The notes beneath the pieces are model-generated. The model was not told the origin of the DNA, did not search any database, and saw only the letters and a list, made by a program, of their open reading frames with translations. Positions 42,838 to 52,396 of a stretch of DNA of 64,000 bases are shown one piece after another. The first letter of the stretch is position 1. Each line of letters opens with the position of its first letter. This stretch comes from Halobacillus campisalis (GTDB lineage Bacteria > Bacillota > Bacilli > Bacillales > Halobacillaceae). The translations under genes were made by a program, and so were the position numbers. The stretch spans positions 186,001-250,000 of the forward strand of contig NZ_JAPVRC010000003.1 of assembly GCF_030345335.1 (NCBI RefSeq). Direction: 5' to 3'.

Positions 42838-43071
42838 GGCTAAGTTAGTAGGTGTTGATATTGATAAGTGAGTTATTCAACAACATGGCAGGATAATGGA
42901 AGAGGGGGTTACGAGATAACCTGGGTTCATTACCCTACTAAGAGTCAGAGGGTGTTGGGAAGCTACTCGCTTTCCTGTGGGGGACCTGGCGAGCTTCCTC
43001 GGGCTTGCAGCCCTGTGGGATCTCGCCTACCTCCTTCTCCCACGGGAGTCTCGCAGCTTCCCAACAACCCC
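42838..43071. repeat. Palindromic repeat with conserved flank
   Basis: Flank from 42838 (GTTAGTAGGTGTTGATATTG, then TTATTCAACAACATGGCAGG). The palindrome (42951-43071) has arms GTTGGGAAGCT and AGCTTCCCAAC that pair exactly. Most of the 660-bp gap before the glycosyltransferase gene is this element plus non-coding sequence. Confidence 0.85.
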
Positions 43072-43385
43072 ATTGAATGAAGGTGATAAACGCCCCCCAT
43101 AAGGAAAGGCTTCCGCCATTCCTTTCCTTTAGGTGGAAAACGCTCCATAGCAAGTCTTTCGAACACATGCATACATGGAGGTGGCTGATTTCCTTGAAGC
43201 GGTTTCGAATCGTTTCCTGCAGCCTCTTACTCCCACTATGGCTCAAAACTGAGTCTTACCCTAAAAGGGAGTGATTTCCCGGAACTCTAACACTATTCAA
43301 ACAATACGGAAACAGCTTGAACATCTCGAAATCGAGTCATTAAGATAAGGAAAAACCAACATTGAATGCAACAGGACGTACAAGC

Positions 43386-43413
43386 AAAAAAACGCCTGAG
43401 CTTCCAGGCGTTT
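43386..43413 (-). terminator. Terminator of the glycosyltransferase gene
   Basis: AACGCCTG pairs with CAGGCGTT. On the minus strand it is followed by seven T. Confidence 0.85.
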
Positions 43414-43414
43414 C

Positions 43415-44716
43415 TCATTTATTGCTTTTGAAGCGGGACGTCTTGTCCCAGCTGATGACTTGTTTGTTTTTCTTTGCTTTCAAGTAAAAAATCAAGCTTC
43501 TGACAAACAAATAGGAGAATAACTGAGCATACGTGAAGTACATGATAAAGCTGACAAAAATGTTCCGGCTGTTAAATGAACGTTCCGCAGCCTGGGCGCT
43601 CATGAGCTGCGTCGTGTATACGAGATAAGACACATACCATACAAATAATAAAGGAAGTGTGTAGGTTATAAACAGAACATCAAACAAGCCTAGAACAAAC
43701 CAGGCATAGGACAGGACGAGAAAGAACCAAAAGATGACGTATACCATCAGCTGGTGGATGGAGTGAACCATCATTTTCCCCTTAAAATAGCCAGGCACAG
43801 TCAGCGTCTGCTCCACGATATAGAGGTTCCCCTGCAGCCACCTTGTGCGCTGGCGGATATATACATTCATCGTTTCAGGCTCCTGTTCCCACGTAACAGA
43901 ATGGGGAACGATCGGTAGAAATAGGCCTTGCCGGGTAATCCTCAACGTCAGTTCAGCGTCCTCTGCAATAGCATAAGGATCGTATCCCCCTAATTCTTCA
44001 ATCACACTGCGTTTGACGAGCATGTTGGTACCCGTCAAAGAGCCCGTTTTGAACAGCTGCCAGCGTCCAGCCTGCATGAGCAGCTGAAAAACTTGGAACT
44101 CGATTGAAATCATCCGGGTCAACAGGTTCTTACTTTCATTGACGGTGCGAACGTAACCGACAGCTCCTGCCGCATCCTTATAATTCACCGCCGCCTCAAC
44201 AAGCTGGACGAGTGCCCTGGGTTCTGGCTGATTATCTGCATCATAGACACAGAAGTACTCACCATCAGATATCTCGAGCCCATAATTAAGTACGCGCGAT
44301 TTACCTTTCGGCTCTCCAGGGGGGACTAATATATGATGGACTTCCCGATACGTGCTGTCATACTGGTCTGCAATCATTGCCGTTTCATCCTTGGAATTAT
44401 CGTTGAGGACATAAATATTAAGCGGTCCAGGGTATTGAATACTGACCATAGCGTCCAGAGTATCTTTGATGACTACCCCTTCATTATGCGCAGGGATGAG
44501 AATATCAACGCTCGGATAGTGATCGAGCTTTTTGAACCTCGTTTTTTTCGTACGGTAATAAAGGCCAGCAATGGTCAAAATCGAATAGTACAGTAATAGC
44601 AGTAAAAACAACACGGTCGTTGTCAAAAGCAAAGTCCGGATCGACAACAGTTCAAAATATATACCTGCGGCAACGGCAGCGGCTGCAACAATCAAGCTGC
44701 TTATAACCTTGCTCAT
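43415..44716 (-). CDS. Family 2 glycosyltransferase (YdaM/BcsA-like)
   Basis: 433 residues: two helices at the N-terminus, a GT2 catalytic domain and about four helices at the C-terminus. The conserved aspartates and motif are present (LIPAHNEG, VYDADNQPEP, AIAEDAELT, and the Q-x-x-R-W motif as QRTRW). This is a processive polysaccharide synthase of the type in IcaA, BcsA and YdaM. It probably makes an exopolysaccharide from a UDP-sugar and moves it across the membrane. Its start overlaps the stop of the degenerate-GGDEF gene upstream, matching the YdaK-YdaM pairing in Bacillus. Confidence 0.88.
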   Translation of the reverse strand: MSKVISSLIVAAAAVAAGIYFELLSIRTLLLTTTVLFLLLLLYYSILTIAGLYYRTKKTRFKKLDHYPSVDILIPAHNEGVVIKDTLDAMVSIQYPGPLNIYVLNDNSKDETAMIADQYDSTYREVHHILVPPGEPKGKSRVLNYGLEISDGEYFCVYDADNQPEPRALVQLVEAAVNYKDAAGAVGYVRTVNESKNLLTRMISIEFQVFQLLMQAGRWQLFKTGSLTGTNMLVKRSVIEELGGYDPYAIAEDAELTLRITRQGLFLPIVPHSVTWEQEPETMNVYIRQRTRWLQGNLYIVEQTLTVPGYFKGKMMVHSIHQLMVYVIFWFFLVLSYAWFVLGLFDVLFITYTLPLLFVWYVSYLVYTTQLMSAQAAERSFNSRNIFVSFIMYFTYAQLFSYLFVRSLIFYLKAKKNKQVISWDKTSRFKSNK

Positions 44717-45480
44717 CTAGATGTCTCTCCTTGAACAGCTTTCGCTTCTGTATAGCCGATCTCCTCTATGTCCCAGCTGATACGATCAAGTGCTCCCTCC
44801 GTAAATATGTAACTCAGCTTCTGCAGGATCCGCTGATTCACTACGTTCAGTCCTGCCGAGTTGGTAGACTGCAGTAAGAACACTACCGTAGCTTCATCAT
44901 GTTTCCCTACGATATCAAAATGCTTCCTTAAACTGTGATAGATGATATTCGCCACCTTCACGAAGCTTGTATCCTTCACATAACCAGGAAGATCCTCCAG
45001 ACCTACATATATTAGAAAACCCTTCTCCCGCTTCCTCACCATGGAGATATTAATCATTTCTTTTTGTTTAATAAATTCACGATTAGATAACACCTGTGTA
45101 TTAGCCACATACTCCTCGAGCTCCAGAATACGGCGTCCCAGCTTTTTGTTCATAGCCGAAAGCGTCGTGATGGACGTAACAAATGTATACATTGCCCAGA
45201 GATGAATAAGCAGCAGTCCATGAATGCCTATGCCGCTCCACTGATCGGCTGTAGACCAACCTTGCACAAAGGCCATGTAGAGAAAAGCCAGCGAAGAAAC
45301 AATCGTAAAGATCGTCAACAGCAGATACGAAACCTTATCTTTTAATAAAAGGAAAAGGATGGAAGGTACAAGCAGTATGAAGAACGTCCCTTCAGGAAGT
45401 AACCCTCGTGTCCAATAAAACAATATGAAAAAGCTGATGACCCACAATAAAAAAGCGATACTCATTCTTTGGCGAATCAT
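44713..45480 (-). CDS. Membrane protein with degenerate GGDEF domain (YdaK-like)
   Basis: 255 residues. Four helices occupy about 1-110, then a coiled coil (MNKKLGRRILELEEYVANTQ) and a GGDEF-like domain. The GGDEF motif is replaced by HDEAT (GKHDEATVVFLLQ), so it cannot be a cyclase. The RxxD inhibitory site reads KHFD, a conservative change. YdaK of Bacillus is such a degenerate receptor for cyclic di-GMP that controls the neighbouring polysaccharide synthase. Here it overlaps the synthase gene by 4 bp. Confidence 0.78.
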   Translation of the reverse strand: MIRQRMSIAFLLWVISFFILFYWTRGLLPEGTFFILLVPSILFLLLKDKVSYLLLTIFTIVSSLAFLYMAFVQGWSTADQWSGIGIHGLLLIHLWAMYTFVTSITTLSAMNKKLGRRILELEEYVANTQVLSNREFIKQKEMINISMVRKREKGFLIYVGLEDLPGYVKDTSFVKVANIIYHSLRKHFDIVGKHDEATVVFLLQSTNSAGLNVVNQRILQKLSYIFTEGALDRISWDIEEIGYTEAKAVQGETSR

Positions 45481-45576
45481 GTAATCCCCCTTTTCTTACT
45501 GTTCATTATAATATAGTTATCGGATGAACGGTTCTGTTTTTTAAATGGAAAATCATCCTGTGAGCACATCCAATGT

Positions 45577-45606
45577 AAAAAGACCTGCTTATAAAAAGCA
45601 GGTCTG
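45577..45606. terminator. Terminator hairpin
   Basis: AGACCTGCTT pairs with AAGCAGGTCT. It lies downstream of the SDR gene and the remnant below, and upstream of the YdaK-like gene. Confidence 0.7.
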
Positions 45607-45649
45607 CACATACACTTTTTAAGTATTCTATCAGTTTCAGTTGTTATCT

Positions 45650-45822
45650 TTATGGCTTCCCACCAGTTATGAAATCAACAAAGTATCCATCAAATACTAT
45701 TCCAGCGGGAGCTATAATAAATGTTAACATCCACAATGGACCAGCGACTTGGAAGGCTATATTAGGAATCCAAACTCCCAGGTAGAAAATCAGGCTGATT
45801 ATGGCTAGAACTTTAAATGCTT
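45650..45822 (-). pseudogene. Remnant of a small membrane protein gene
   Basis: A minus-strand frame reads FKVLAIISLIFYLGVWIPNI, then FIIAPAGIVFDGYFVDFITGGKP, about 55 residues with two hydrophobic stretches. An in-frame stop lies just upstream and there is no start codon. It may be a broken small gene. Apart from this the gap 45481-45847 holds only the terminator hairpin. Confidence 0.4.
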
Positions 45823-45847
45823 AACTTTGCAGCTTGTTAAGCAAAAG

Positions 45848-46597
45848 TCATACACCAAAGGTATGGCCCCCATTTACATTAATATTTTGACCGGTTACAA
45901 ATTCGGCTTCATCACTGGCTAAAAAACGCACCATGTAAGCAATGTCTTCCGGTTTTCCGAGACGATTCAAAGGAAGACCCTTAATATAGTTGTCTGCGCT
46001 CGCTTCTGTGACTTCCCCATGACGTTCAACCGGAGTAAACCCTGGATGGACAGCATTTACGGTGATGTCATGTTTACCTAGCTCATTTGCCCAGGATCGA
46101 GTCATTCCAATTACAGCAGACTTTGCAGTTACGTAATTAGAAAAATCACTATTACCTAATTCCACAACTTCACTCCCAATATTAATGATGCGCCCCCATT
46201 GGTTTTCTTTCATCGATTGGATAACCTCTTTCACAAGTAATAGCGGAGCTTTCACTGTAAAATGCAGCTGATCCAAGTAATCTTCCCAGGTTACTTCTTC
46301 CAACGAAAGCTCTGGCTGTGGGCCCGTAGCATTATTTATAAGAATATTAATCGGCTGCTGGAAAGTCTCCTGTGAAACAGTGACCAGCTTTTCTACGTCC
46401 TTTTTATCTGTTATGTCTGCTTGAATAGCGATGGCTTCTCCTCCGTGTTCTTGAATATCACGAACAACCGCTTCTGCTCGACTTTGATTGTTACTGTAAT
46501 TAATGATCACCTTTACTCCAGCTTCAGCAAGTTTTTGTGCAATCACTTTTCCGAGTCCTTTGGAACTCCCCGTAACCAAGGCAACTTTACTGCTCAT
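45848..46597 (-). CDS. Short-chain dehydrogenase/reductase
   Basis: 249 residues of the classical SDR family: NAD(P)-binding TGSSKGLG near the N-terminus, NNATG, and the catalytic Ser-Tyr-Lys set as NIGSEV, then YVTAK. The basic residues after the first strand suggest NADPH. It resembles 3-oxoacyl-ACP-reductase-like enzymes, and the substrate is not predictable. I chose the ATG at 46597 with AGGAGG upstream. Monocistronic. Confidence 0.88.
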   Translation of the reverse strand: MSSKVALVTGSSKGLGKVIAQKLAEAGVKVIINYSNNQSRAEAVVRDIQEHGGEAIAIQADITDKKDVEKLVTVSQETFQQPINILINNATGPQPELSLEEVTWEDYLDQLHFTVKAPLLLVKEVIQSMKENQWGRIINIGSEVVELGNSDFSNYVTAKSAVIGMTRSWANELGKHDITVNAVHPGFTPVERHGEVTEASADNYIKGLPLNRLGKPEDIAYMVRFLASDEAEFVTGQNINVNGGHTFGV

Positions 46598-46777
46598 AAA
46601 AATCCTCCTATCCCACTGTTTATTCACCTGTATCTTTTTCCCCATTTAAGAATCAATTAATCAAATGTAATACAGGTAAATTCTTGGTTATGGTATAAAG
46701 GCGGCCAAAGTCCGTCAACCTTGTTATCCACACTTTATTCAAAGGGAATCATGGTGGAAACCGACCTGATCTATAAC

Positions 46778-46823
46778 AAAAATAGAGGCGCTCATCATTT
46801 CAGATGATCTGCCTCTATTTTTT
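46778..46823. terminator. Bidirectional hairpin terminator
   Basis: AAAATAGAGGC pairs with GCCTCTATTTT, with a second stem inside (CATCATTT/AGATGATC). It has T-runs on both strands. Confidence 0.8.
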
Positions 46824-46837
46824 GAATTCGTTGTATT

Positions 46838-46905
46838 AAACTTCGTTATTGATTTTGAATAAGAGTTTTAATCAATGATATGGCATTGTAAGGGGTTTCC
46901 CTCAC
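46838..46905. repeat. Solo copy of the repeat's upstream flank
   Basis: ATTAAACTTCGTTATTGATT, then TTTTAATCAATGATATGGCA, resembles the flank at 13445 but no palindrome follows. The gap 46598-47027 otherwise holds only the terminator. Confidence 0.55.
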
Positions 46906-47027
46906 GCCATTTCTGGATGAGAACGGTGAAGTAGTTATAAAGAAAATTCCTAAGAAATGAATCATTTTAAAAATCACTTCTTTTTAAAGGCAGCGGTTTT
47001 ATTGGAGCAGCATCTCGTGCTCCATAA

Positions 47028-47378
47028 TCATTCCCTTAAAATCTTCTCCATCGCTTTTCCTTTGGCTAATTCATCAATCAGCTTATCCATATAGCGGATT
47101 TCCTGCATCGTTGGTTCTTCGATGTCTTCCACTCGCACACCGCAAATCACACCTTTAATCAAAGTGCGTGAAGGATTTAGTTGAGGAGCTTCCGCAATGA
47201 AAGTCTCAAAGTCTGTCTTCTTTTCCAGCTGTGCTTCTAATTCGTTCTGGTTATACCCTGTCAGCCAGCGGATAATTTCATCGACTTCTGTTTTCGTACG
47301 TCCTTTTTTCTCTGCCTTCGCAATATAATGGGGATACACACTTGCGAAACTCATGGTATAAATCTTATGTTTAGTCAC
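47028..47378 (-). CDS. DUF2200 family protein
   Basis: 116 residues, [29 protein letters not shown], then [28 protein letters not shown] and [27 protein letters not shown]. This is the full DUF2200 domain, function unknown. I chose the GTG at 47378 with GGAGG 7 nt upstream; the open frame continues 49 codons further without family similarity. Confidence 0.86.
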   Translation of the reverse strand: MTKHKIYTMSFASVYPHYIAKAEKKGRTKTEVDEIIRWLTGYNQNELEAQLEKKTDFETFIAEAPQLNPSRTLIKGVICGVRVEDIEEPTMQEIRYMDKLIDELAKGKAMEKILRE

Positions 47379-47659
47379 CACTCTTCCTCCCTCCCCTATA
47401 GTTTTGTTTACTGGTCCTACAATTATATCATTCAATACATTTAGTTGATTTTTCCTGCATAACTGTTTTTTAAAGACTGGAAGTGAGGCATGCAAGGAAC
47501 CCTTCACTACGCTCCCTTTTTTCATAGAAAATGCAGGAAATGAACCTTGCTATCATAGGAAACTGTCGATTTTATAAAACCTGCTTTACTACCATCGTCC
47601 AGCCTGATATCAAGGCTGCTGTCCTATGGTAAAATAAAAGCGAATAGGGAGGTCAACAA

Positions 47660-48640
47660 ATGGATCATTCAAATACATCTTACGCAGTAGAAGCCGATCA
47701 TTTAGTTAAAGCTTTTGGAAAAGAACGAGCTGTAGACGGCATCAGCTTAAAGGTGCCAAAGGGAGTTGTCTATGGCTTCCTCGGACCTAATGGAGCCGGG
47801 AAGACGACGATGATCCGTATGCTGGCCACACTGCTGAAACCGACAGAAGGTCAAGCGAAAGTCATGGGGTATGACCTGGCAAAAGAAGCGGATGAAGTAA
47901 GGCAGTCGATCAGTTTAACAGGACAGTTCGCTTCAGTTGATGAAGAAATATCCGGCCGCGAGAATTTAATATTCATTGGCAGGTTAGTTGGGTTTTCGCG
48001 AAAAGAAGCAAAACAGCGTGCCGATGAATTATTAGCCGCTTTTAATTTAGAAGATGCAGCGAAGCGCCAGGTGAAGAAATACTCCGGCGGAATGAGAAGA
48101 AGAATCGATATCGCCGCAAGTATAATCACTTCACCCGAACTGCTCTTTTTAGATGAACCTACCACCGGCCTCGATCCAAGAAGCCGAAATGAAGTGTGGA
48201 CGGTTATTCGAGCATTAGTCAAAAACGGAACGACAGTATTTCTTACGACACAATACTTAGAAGAAGCCGATCAACTTGCTGACCTTATTGGTGTCATAGA
48301 CCGGGGAGTTCTAATTGCAGAAGGAACGAGCGCAGAATTGAAATCATCGATTGGCGTTCGAAGTTTGATTATTGAATTCGAAGACGAACGGGATTTGAAC
48401 AAGGCGGAGTCCATCTTTGAAGGGATGTTCACTCAGACCCCTGAAGTGGATCGTGGCCGCTTATCGATTTCCGTAACGATGAAAGACCAGTCAAAGGCTG
48501 CAAAAGCCATTGGAGAATTAGCCAACCACCAGATAGCAGTGAAAGACTTCTCTATGCAGCAGCCAAGTTTAGATGATGTATTCTTAACCATTACCGGAAA
48601 GCCTGCTAAAGAGAAAGGCGGGGAAGCAAATGGAGAATAA
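47660..48640 (+). CDS. ABC exporter ATP-binding protein (DrrA-like)
   Basis: 326 residues of the daunorubicin-resistance ATPase family: Walker A GPNGAGKTT, signature YSGGMRRR, Walker B LLFLDEPTTGLD, and TTQYLEEADQLAD. The C-terminal ~100 residues (SIGVRSLIIEFEDERDL to PSLDDVFLTITGK) are the family-typical regulatory extension. It drives export of a drug or other small molecule with the permease encoded next, whose start lies 11 bp inside this gene. Confidence 0.92.
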   Translation: MDHSNTSYAVEADHLVKAFGKERAVDGISLKVPKGVVYGFLGPNGAGKTTMIRMLATLLKPTEGQAKVMGYDLAKEADEVRQSISLTGQFASVDEEISGRENLIFIGRLVGFSRKEAKQRADELLAAFNLEDAAKRQVKKYSGGMRRRIDIAASIITSPELLFLDEPTTGLDPRSRNEVWTVIRALVKNGTTVFLTTQYLEEADQLADLIGVIDRGVLIAEGTSAELKSSIGVRSLIIEFEDERDLNKAESIFEGMFTQTPEVDRGRLSISVTMKDQSKAAKAIGELANHQIAVKDFSMQQPSLDDVFLTITGKPAKEKGGEANGE

Positions 48641-49439
48641 TTCATTAGAAAAATCAATCAAATTAGAAAAACGCCCGCCCAAAGCTTCACCTATGAGTGC
48701 CGCTCTTACCTTTGCCTGGCGGGCATTATTACGCATCCGCTATGTTCCCGAACAACTATTTGATGTAACGGTATTCCCGATTATCTTCCTGCTGATGTTT
48801 ACGTACTTATTCGGTGGAGCGATTTCAGGCTCAACAGGAGAGTACTTAGACTTTGTCCTGCCGGGAATTTTAGTCATGACTGTCGCGATGATTACGATGT
48901 ATACTGGGCTTGATTTAAATAAAGATATCGAGAAAGGCGTATTTGATCGTTTTCGTTCACTGCCAATCTGGCAGCCTGCTGTTTTAGTAGGGGCGCTGTT
49001 AGTGGACGTCGTGAGATATTCACTTGCCGCAACCATTATGATTACACTTGGTTACATTCTAGGGTTTCGTGCAGAAGCCGGGTTCTCAGGCATCGTCCTT
49101 GCTGTCCTGGTCATTCTATTCTTCTCTTTTAGTTTATCCTGGATCTGGACGATGCTTGGAATCGTTGTACGTTCAGAAAAGGCTCTCATGGCTATAAGTA
49201 TGATGCTGTTATTCCCTCTCACCTTTTTAAGCAGCGTATTTGTAGATCCATCAACTATGCCAAATTGGCTGCAGCACTTTGTAGACATTAACCCGATAAC
49301 ATTCGTGGTCGATGCGTCCAGAGGATTGATTCACGGGTATGATGTAACGAGCGAATTATTGATCATCACCTACATCTCCGTAGGTTTAATTGCTGTGTTC
49401 GGTACACTGACGATGTACTTTTTTAGAAATAAGAATTAA
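48630..49439 (+). CDS. ABC-2-type permease (DrrB-like)
   Basis: 269 residues with about six helices and the ABC-2 motif region (YLDFVLPGILVMTVAMITMYTGLDLNKDIEKGVFDRFRSLPI). FPLTFLSSVFVDPSTMPNWLQ and NPITFVVDASRGL are DrrB-typical. It is coupled to the ATPase gene by an 11-bp overlap. Together they form a complete two-gene exporter. Confidence 0.92.
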   Translation: MENNSLEKSIKLEKRPPKASPMSAALTFAWRALLRIRYVPEQLFDVTVFPIIFLLMFTYLFGGAISGSTGEYLDFVLPGILVMTVAMITMYTGLDLNKDIEKGVFDRFRSLPIWQPAVLVGALLVDVVRYSLAATIMITLGYILGFRAEAGFSGIVLAVLVILFFSFSLSWIWTMLGIVVRSEKALMAISMMLLFPLTFLSSVFVDPSTMPNWLQHFVDINPITFVVDASRGLIHGYDVTSELLIITYISVGLIAVFGTLTMYFFRNKN

Positions 49440-49673
49440 GCTGGCTGATTCTGGTTGTCACCTATAAAAATATAAAATGCTGACAGCCCTGCTTCGGTTC
49501 TTTATGGGAGTAAGGCTGTTTACTGCTACTTTCAAAGCTTGCTCGTTATAAAACCTTCCTTTACCCCATTTCTTTGCTTTTTGTTCCCTTGCTTCATCCC
49601 TTCTAAAAGATCAAACAAATGACCACCTCCTAAAACCTTAAAATCAATCAATATTCAAACCGTACTATTACAA

Positions 49674-50231
49674 TTAATCCAACTCTTTGATTACTTTCGC
49701 TGGATTCCCTCCGACGACCACATTATCCGGGACATCTTTCACTACAACAGTTCCAGATGCTATGACGTCATTATTTCCGATAGACACTCCCGGATTAATG
49801 ACGGCTCTTCCACCGATCCATACATTATCCCCAATCGTTACTGGTTTCGTAAATTCGATTTCCGTCATTCGTTCTTCCGCATTTACGGGATGAGTATTTG
49901 TATAAATGTGTACGCCCGGCGCAAGCATGCAGTTCTTTCCGATCGTCACTCTCCCGCCATCTAGAATCGTACAGTCAAAGTTAGCGTAAAAGTTCTCCCC
50001 GACATGGATGTTGTATCCGTAATCACAACGAAAAATGGATTCGAGGTACATGTTTTCTCCCGTAGAACCAAACATCCCTTTTAATAACAACGCACGCTTT
50101 TCTTCCTCAGCTTCACTTACGTCATTCAATGAACGTACAAGAGACCTGGCTCTTGCTCTGTCCTCCGCTAATTCTTTACTGGCTGGATAATAGAGCTCTC
50201 CATTTAACATCTTTTCTTTTTCTGTTTTCAT
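49674..50231 (-). CDS. maa: Maltose/galactoside O-acetyltransferase (Maa-like)
   Basis: 185 residues of the left-handed beta-helix acetyltransferases. The N-terminal [22 protein letters not shown] helix pair and the hexapeptide region ([42 protein letters not shown], with the catalytic His) match Maa. It moves acetyl from acetyl-CoA to sugar hydroxyls in the cytoplasm. Monocistronic. Confidence 0.92.
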   Translation of the reverse strand: MKTEKEKMLNGELYYPASKELAEDRARARSLVRSLNDVSEAEEEKRALLLKGMFGSTGENMYLESIFRCDYGYNIHVGENFYANFDCTILDGGRVTIGKNCMLAPGVHIYTNTHPVNAEERMTEIEFTKPVTIGDNVWIGGRAVINPGVSIGNNDVIASGTVVVKDVPDNVVVGGNPAKVIKELD

Positions 50232-50355
50232 TTATCCTATTCCACCTTTCATAGATAGTTGTATTTGTGGTACCCTATAAGCTTTTGCACGAAATGAAGA
50301 GGGATAGACTTTACCACGAGGGATCTTCATATCCATTCCATTTTGCTAAGGTCCT

Positions 50356-50532
50356 TTACTTCTCGGATAGATAATACCTTGCATTAGCAAAGAATATCGT
50401 TCCAAATAGAAATAACATGCCCATAAGCCAACTGGCGATAGCTGAATACTCACTATTAAAAATAAATTCACTCGTTAAATTAACAAATACGATGATTGCG
50501 ATCACAATGTACATACCAATTAAATGCTTCAA
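50356..50532 (-). CDS. Small membrane protein (third of three)
   Basis: 58 residues: MKHLIGMYIVIAIIVFVNLTSE, then AIASWLMGMLFLFGTIFFANARYYLSEK. Two helices. The TTG start at 50532 is preceded by AAGGTGG. It is the last of three tiny membrane-protein genes in a row on this strand. No family recognised. Confidence 0.6.
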   Translation of the reverse strand: MKHLIGMYIVIAIIVFVNLTSEFIFNSEYSAIASWLMGMLFLFGTIFFANARYYLSEK

Positions 50533-50558
50533 TAGTTACACCACCTTGCTGTATACAC

Positions 50559-50714
50559 TTACTTATCCGCTTTTTTCGATTTCATTAGTGAGAGAATTAT
50601 TGCTGAACCAAATAGAACGGCAGAGATTAATAAGGCATTTGAAGTACCTACAGGAATTGCAAAAAGATTTAAAAGCAAGACAAGCATGCCCATTAATAGT
50701 AATGCAGCAATCAC
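50559..50714 (-). CDS. Small membrane protein (second of three)
   Basis: 51 residues: MIAALLLMGMLVLLLNLFAIPV and a second helix (NALLISAVLFGSAIILSLM), ending KSKKADK. The GTG start at 50714 is preceded by GGGAGG. No family recognised. Confidence 0.6.
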   Translation of the reverse strand: MIAALLLMGMLVLLLNLFAIPVGTSNALLISAVLFGSAIILSLMKSKKADK

Positions 50715-50766
50715 ATAACGTCCTCCCTTTCTTTAAAGCTTAAGAACAACTCCATTGAAAAATCAT

Positions 50767-50982
50767 CTATTTAGACTCCAGATTCTTTATCAGCCTGATA
50801 CCCCAAAATAAAACAATCCAGGGAAGAATAAATTTGGTCGCCCATTCCACCACACCCATCAGAGCTAGGGCTATAGATAAGGTATTGATTCCGAAATAAG
50901 GTAACGTTATGTAGAGAACCGCAATGAATATAAAACCTAGTATGATATCCCTCCAAGCCCATTTACTCACACTTATCTGCAT
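50767..50982 (-). CDS. Small membrane protein (first of three)
   Basis: 71 residues with two to three hydrophobic stretches (about 13-30, 35-50 and 51-63). The ATG is preceded by GAGGTGATG. It is the first of a compact cluster (71, 51 and 58 residues) that probably forms one operon. No family recognised. Confidence 0.65.
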   Translation of the reverse strand: MQISVSKWAWRDIILGFIFIAVLYITLPYFGINTLSIALALMGVVEWATKFILPWIVLFWGIRLIKNLESK

Positions 50983-51238
50983 TTCTCATCACCTCGCTGA
51001 CACACTAAATTATTTTGTTATCTGGACCATTGAATACTTCCTGCTTAGATAGTTCAAATTTTTCAAACCACATCCTGAAACTCAATGCTTTTTCATAAGT
51101 AAAAAGAGGATTACCTTTGCTAAAGATAATCCAGCTTCCCCTTAAGACTCGATTTGGAGTTACTTTAAATAGGCACGCTCCCCTTACTTTAAGAAGCGTG
51201 GTTTCATCCCTCTGAAACTACAACATTAAGAGTTTTTA

Positions 51239-51757
<519 letters not shown>

Positions 51758-51930
51758 TTAACCGCTCCTCTCTCTTACCTTACTTTTTTCGAACTCCAGT
51801 CTTTTTCATTAAGTGAATTTGGAAATTTCATTTAATATCGGCTCTTTCATAAACATCATTAAATTATTCATAATTTCTCAGTTTTTGAACAAAATAAACA
51901 AAAACGTCCAAGAGAAAAGGTGGGATTTCG

Positions 51931-52209
51931 TTGAAGCAAAACTCTAATAATCAAACAACTCCACCTGCTTCACAACCCCTTTTTCCTAATTTGGAAGACA
52001 GCTTAGCACATATTCGCACTTCAATGGGCAACACCTTTGATCTTGTGATCCGATCTTTGATGGTTCACAAAACATCAGCAGCTGTTATCTATATGGATGG
52101 GCTAGTAGATAAGATTTCCGTGCAAAACTTCATTCTTGAAGCTTTGATGCTGGAGATGCCGCCGAAGCGTGAGTCCTCACACCACCTCTATTTATCCATC
52201 AATGAATGA
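51931..52209 (+). pseudogene. Truncated GerA-family spore germination protein
   Basis: 92 residues only. LFPNLEDSLAHIRTSMGNTFDLVIRSLM and AAVIYMDGLVDKISVQNFILEALML match the N-terminal soluble domain of GerA-type receptor A subunits (GerAA/GerKA, ~480-500 residues). The frame ends after MPPKRESSHHLYLSINE, which departs from the family, and a terminator follows. The membrane part and the B and C subunits are absent. The TTG start has AAGGTGGG upstream, so it may still be expressed. Confidence 0.75.
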
Positions 52210-52217
52210 AAAAAATC

Positions 52218-52251
52218 AGAAATCAGTTCCGATGCGGGACTGATTTTTTTG
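52218..52251 (+). terminator. Terminator after the GerA fragment
   Basis: AATCAGTTCC pairs with GGGACTGATT and is followed by a T-run. Confidence 0.82.
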
Positions 52252-52396
52252 TGCGGTTTTGGGTTCAGACTGAATTGCGAGGAGCCGTGGCAGTCCAGTT
52301 GTTTTTCGGTGAAGACAAGTTTGCTCGATAAGGTTCTCATTTCATAAAAGCTGAATAGGCTTAGAAGGGTAGTTTTTTATGAAAGGAGAATGATCC

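Noticed and set aside
47851-48222. 123-codon minus-strand ORF
   Set aside because: Shadow of the DrrA-like ATPase gene.
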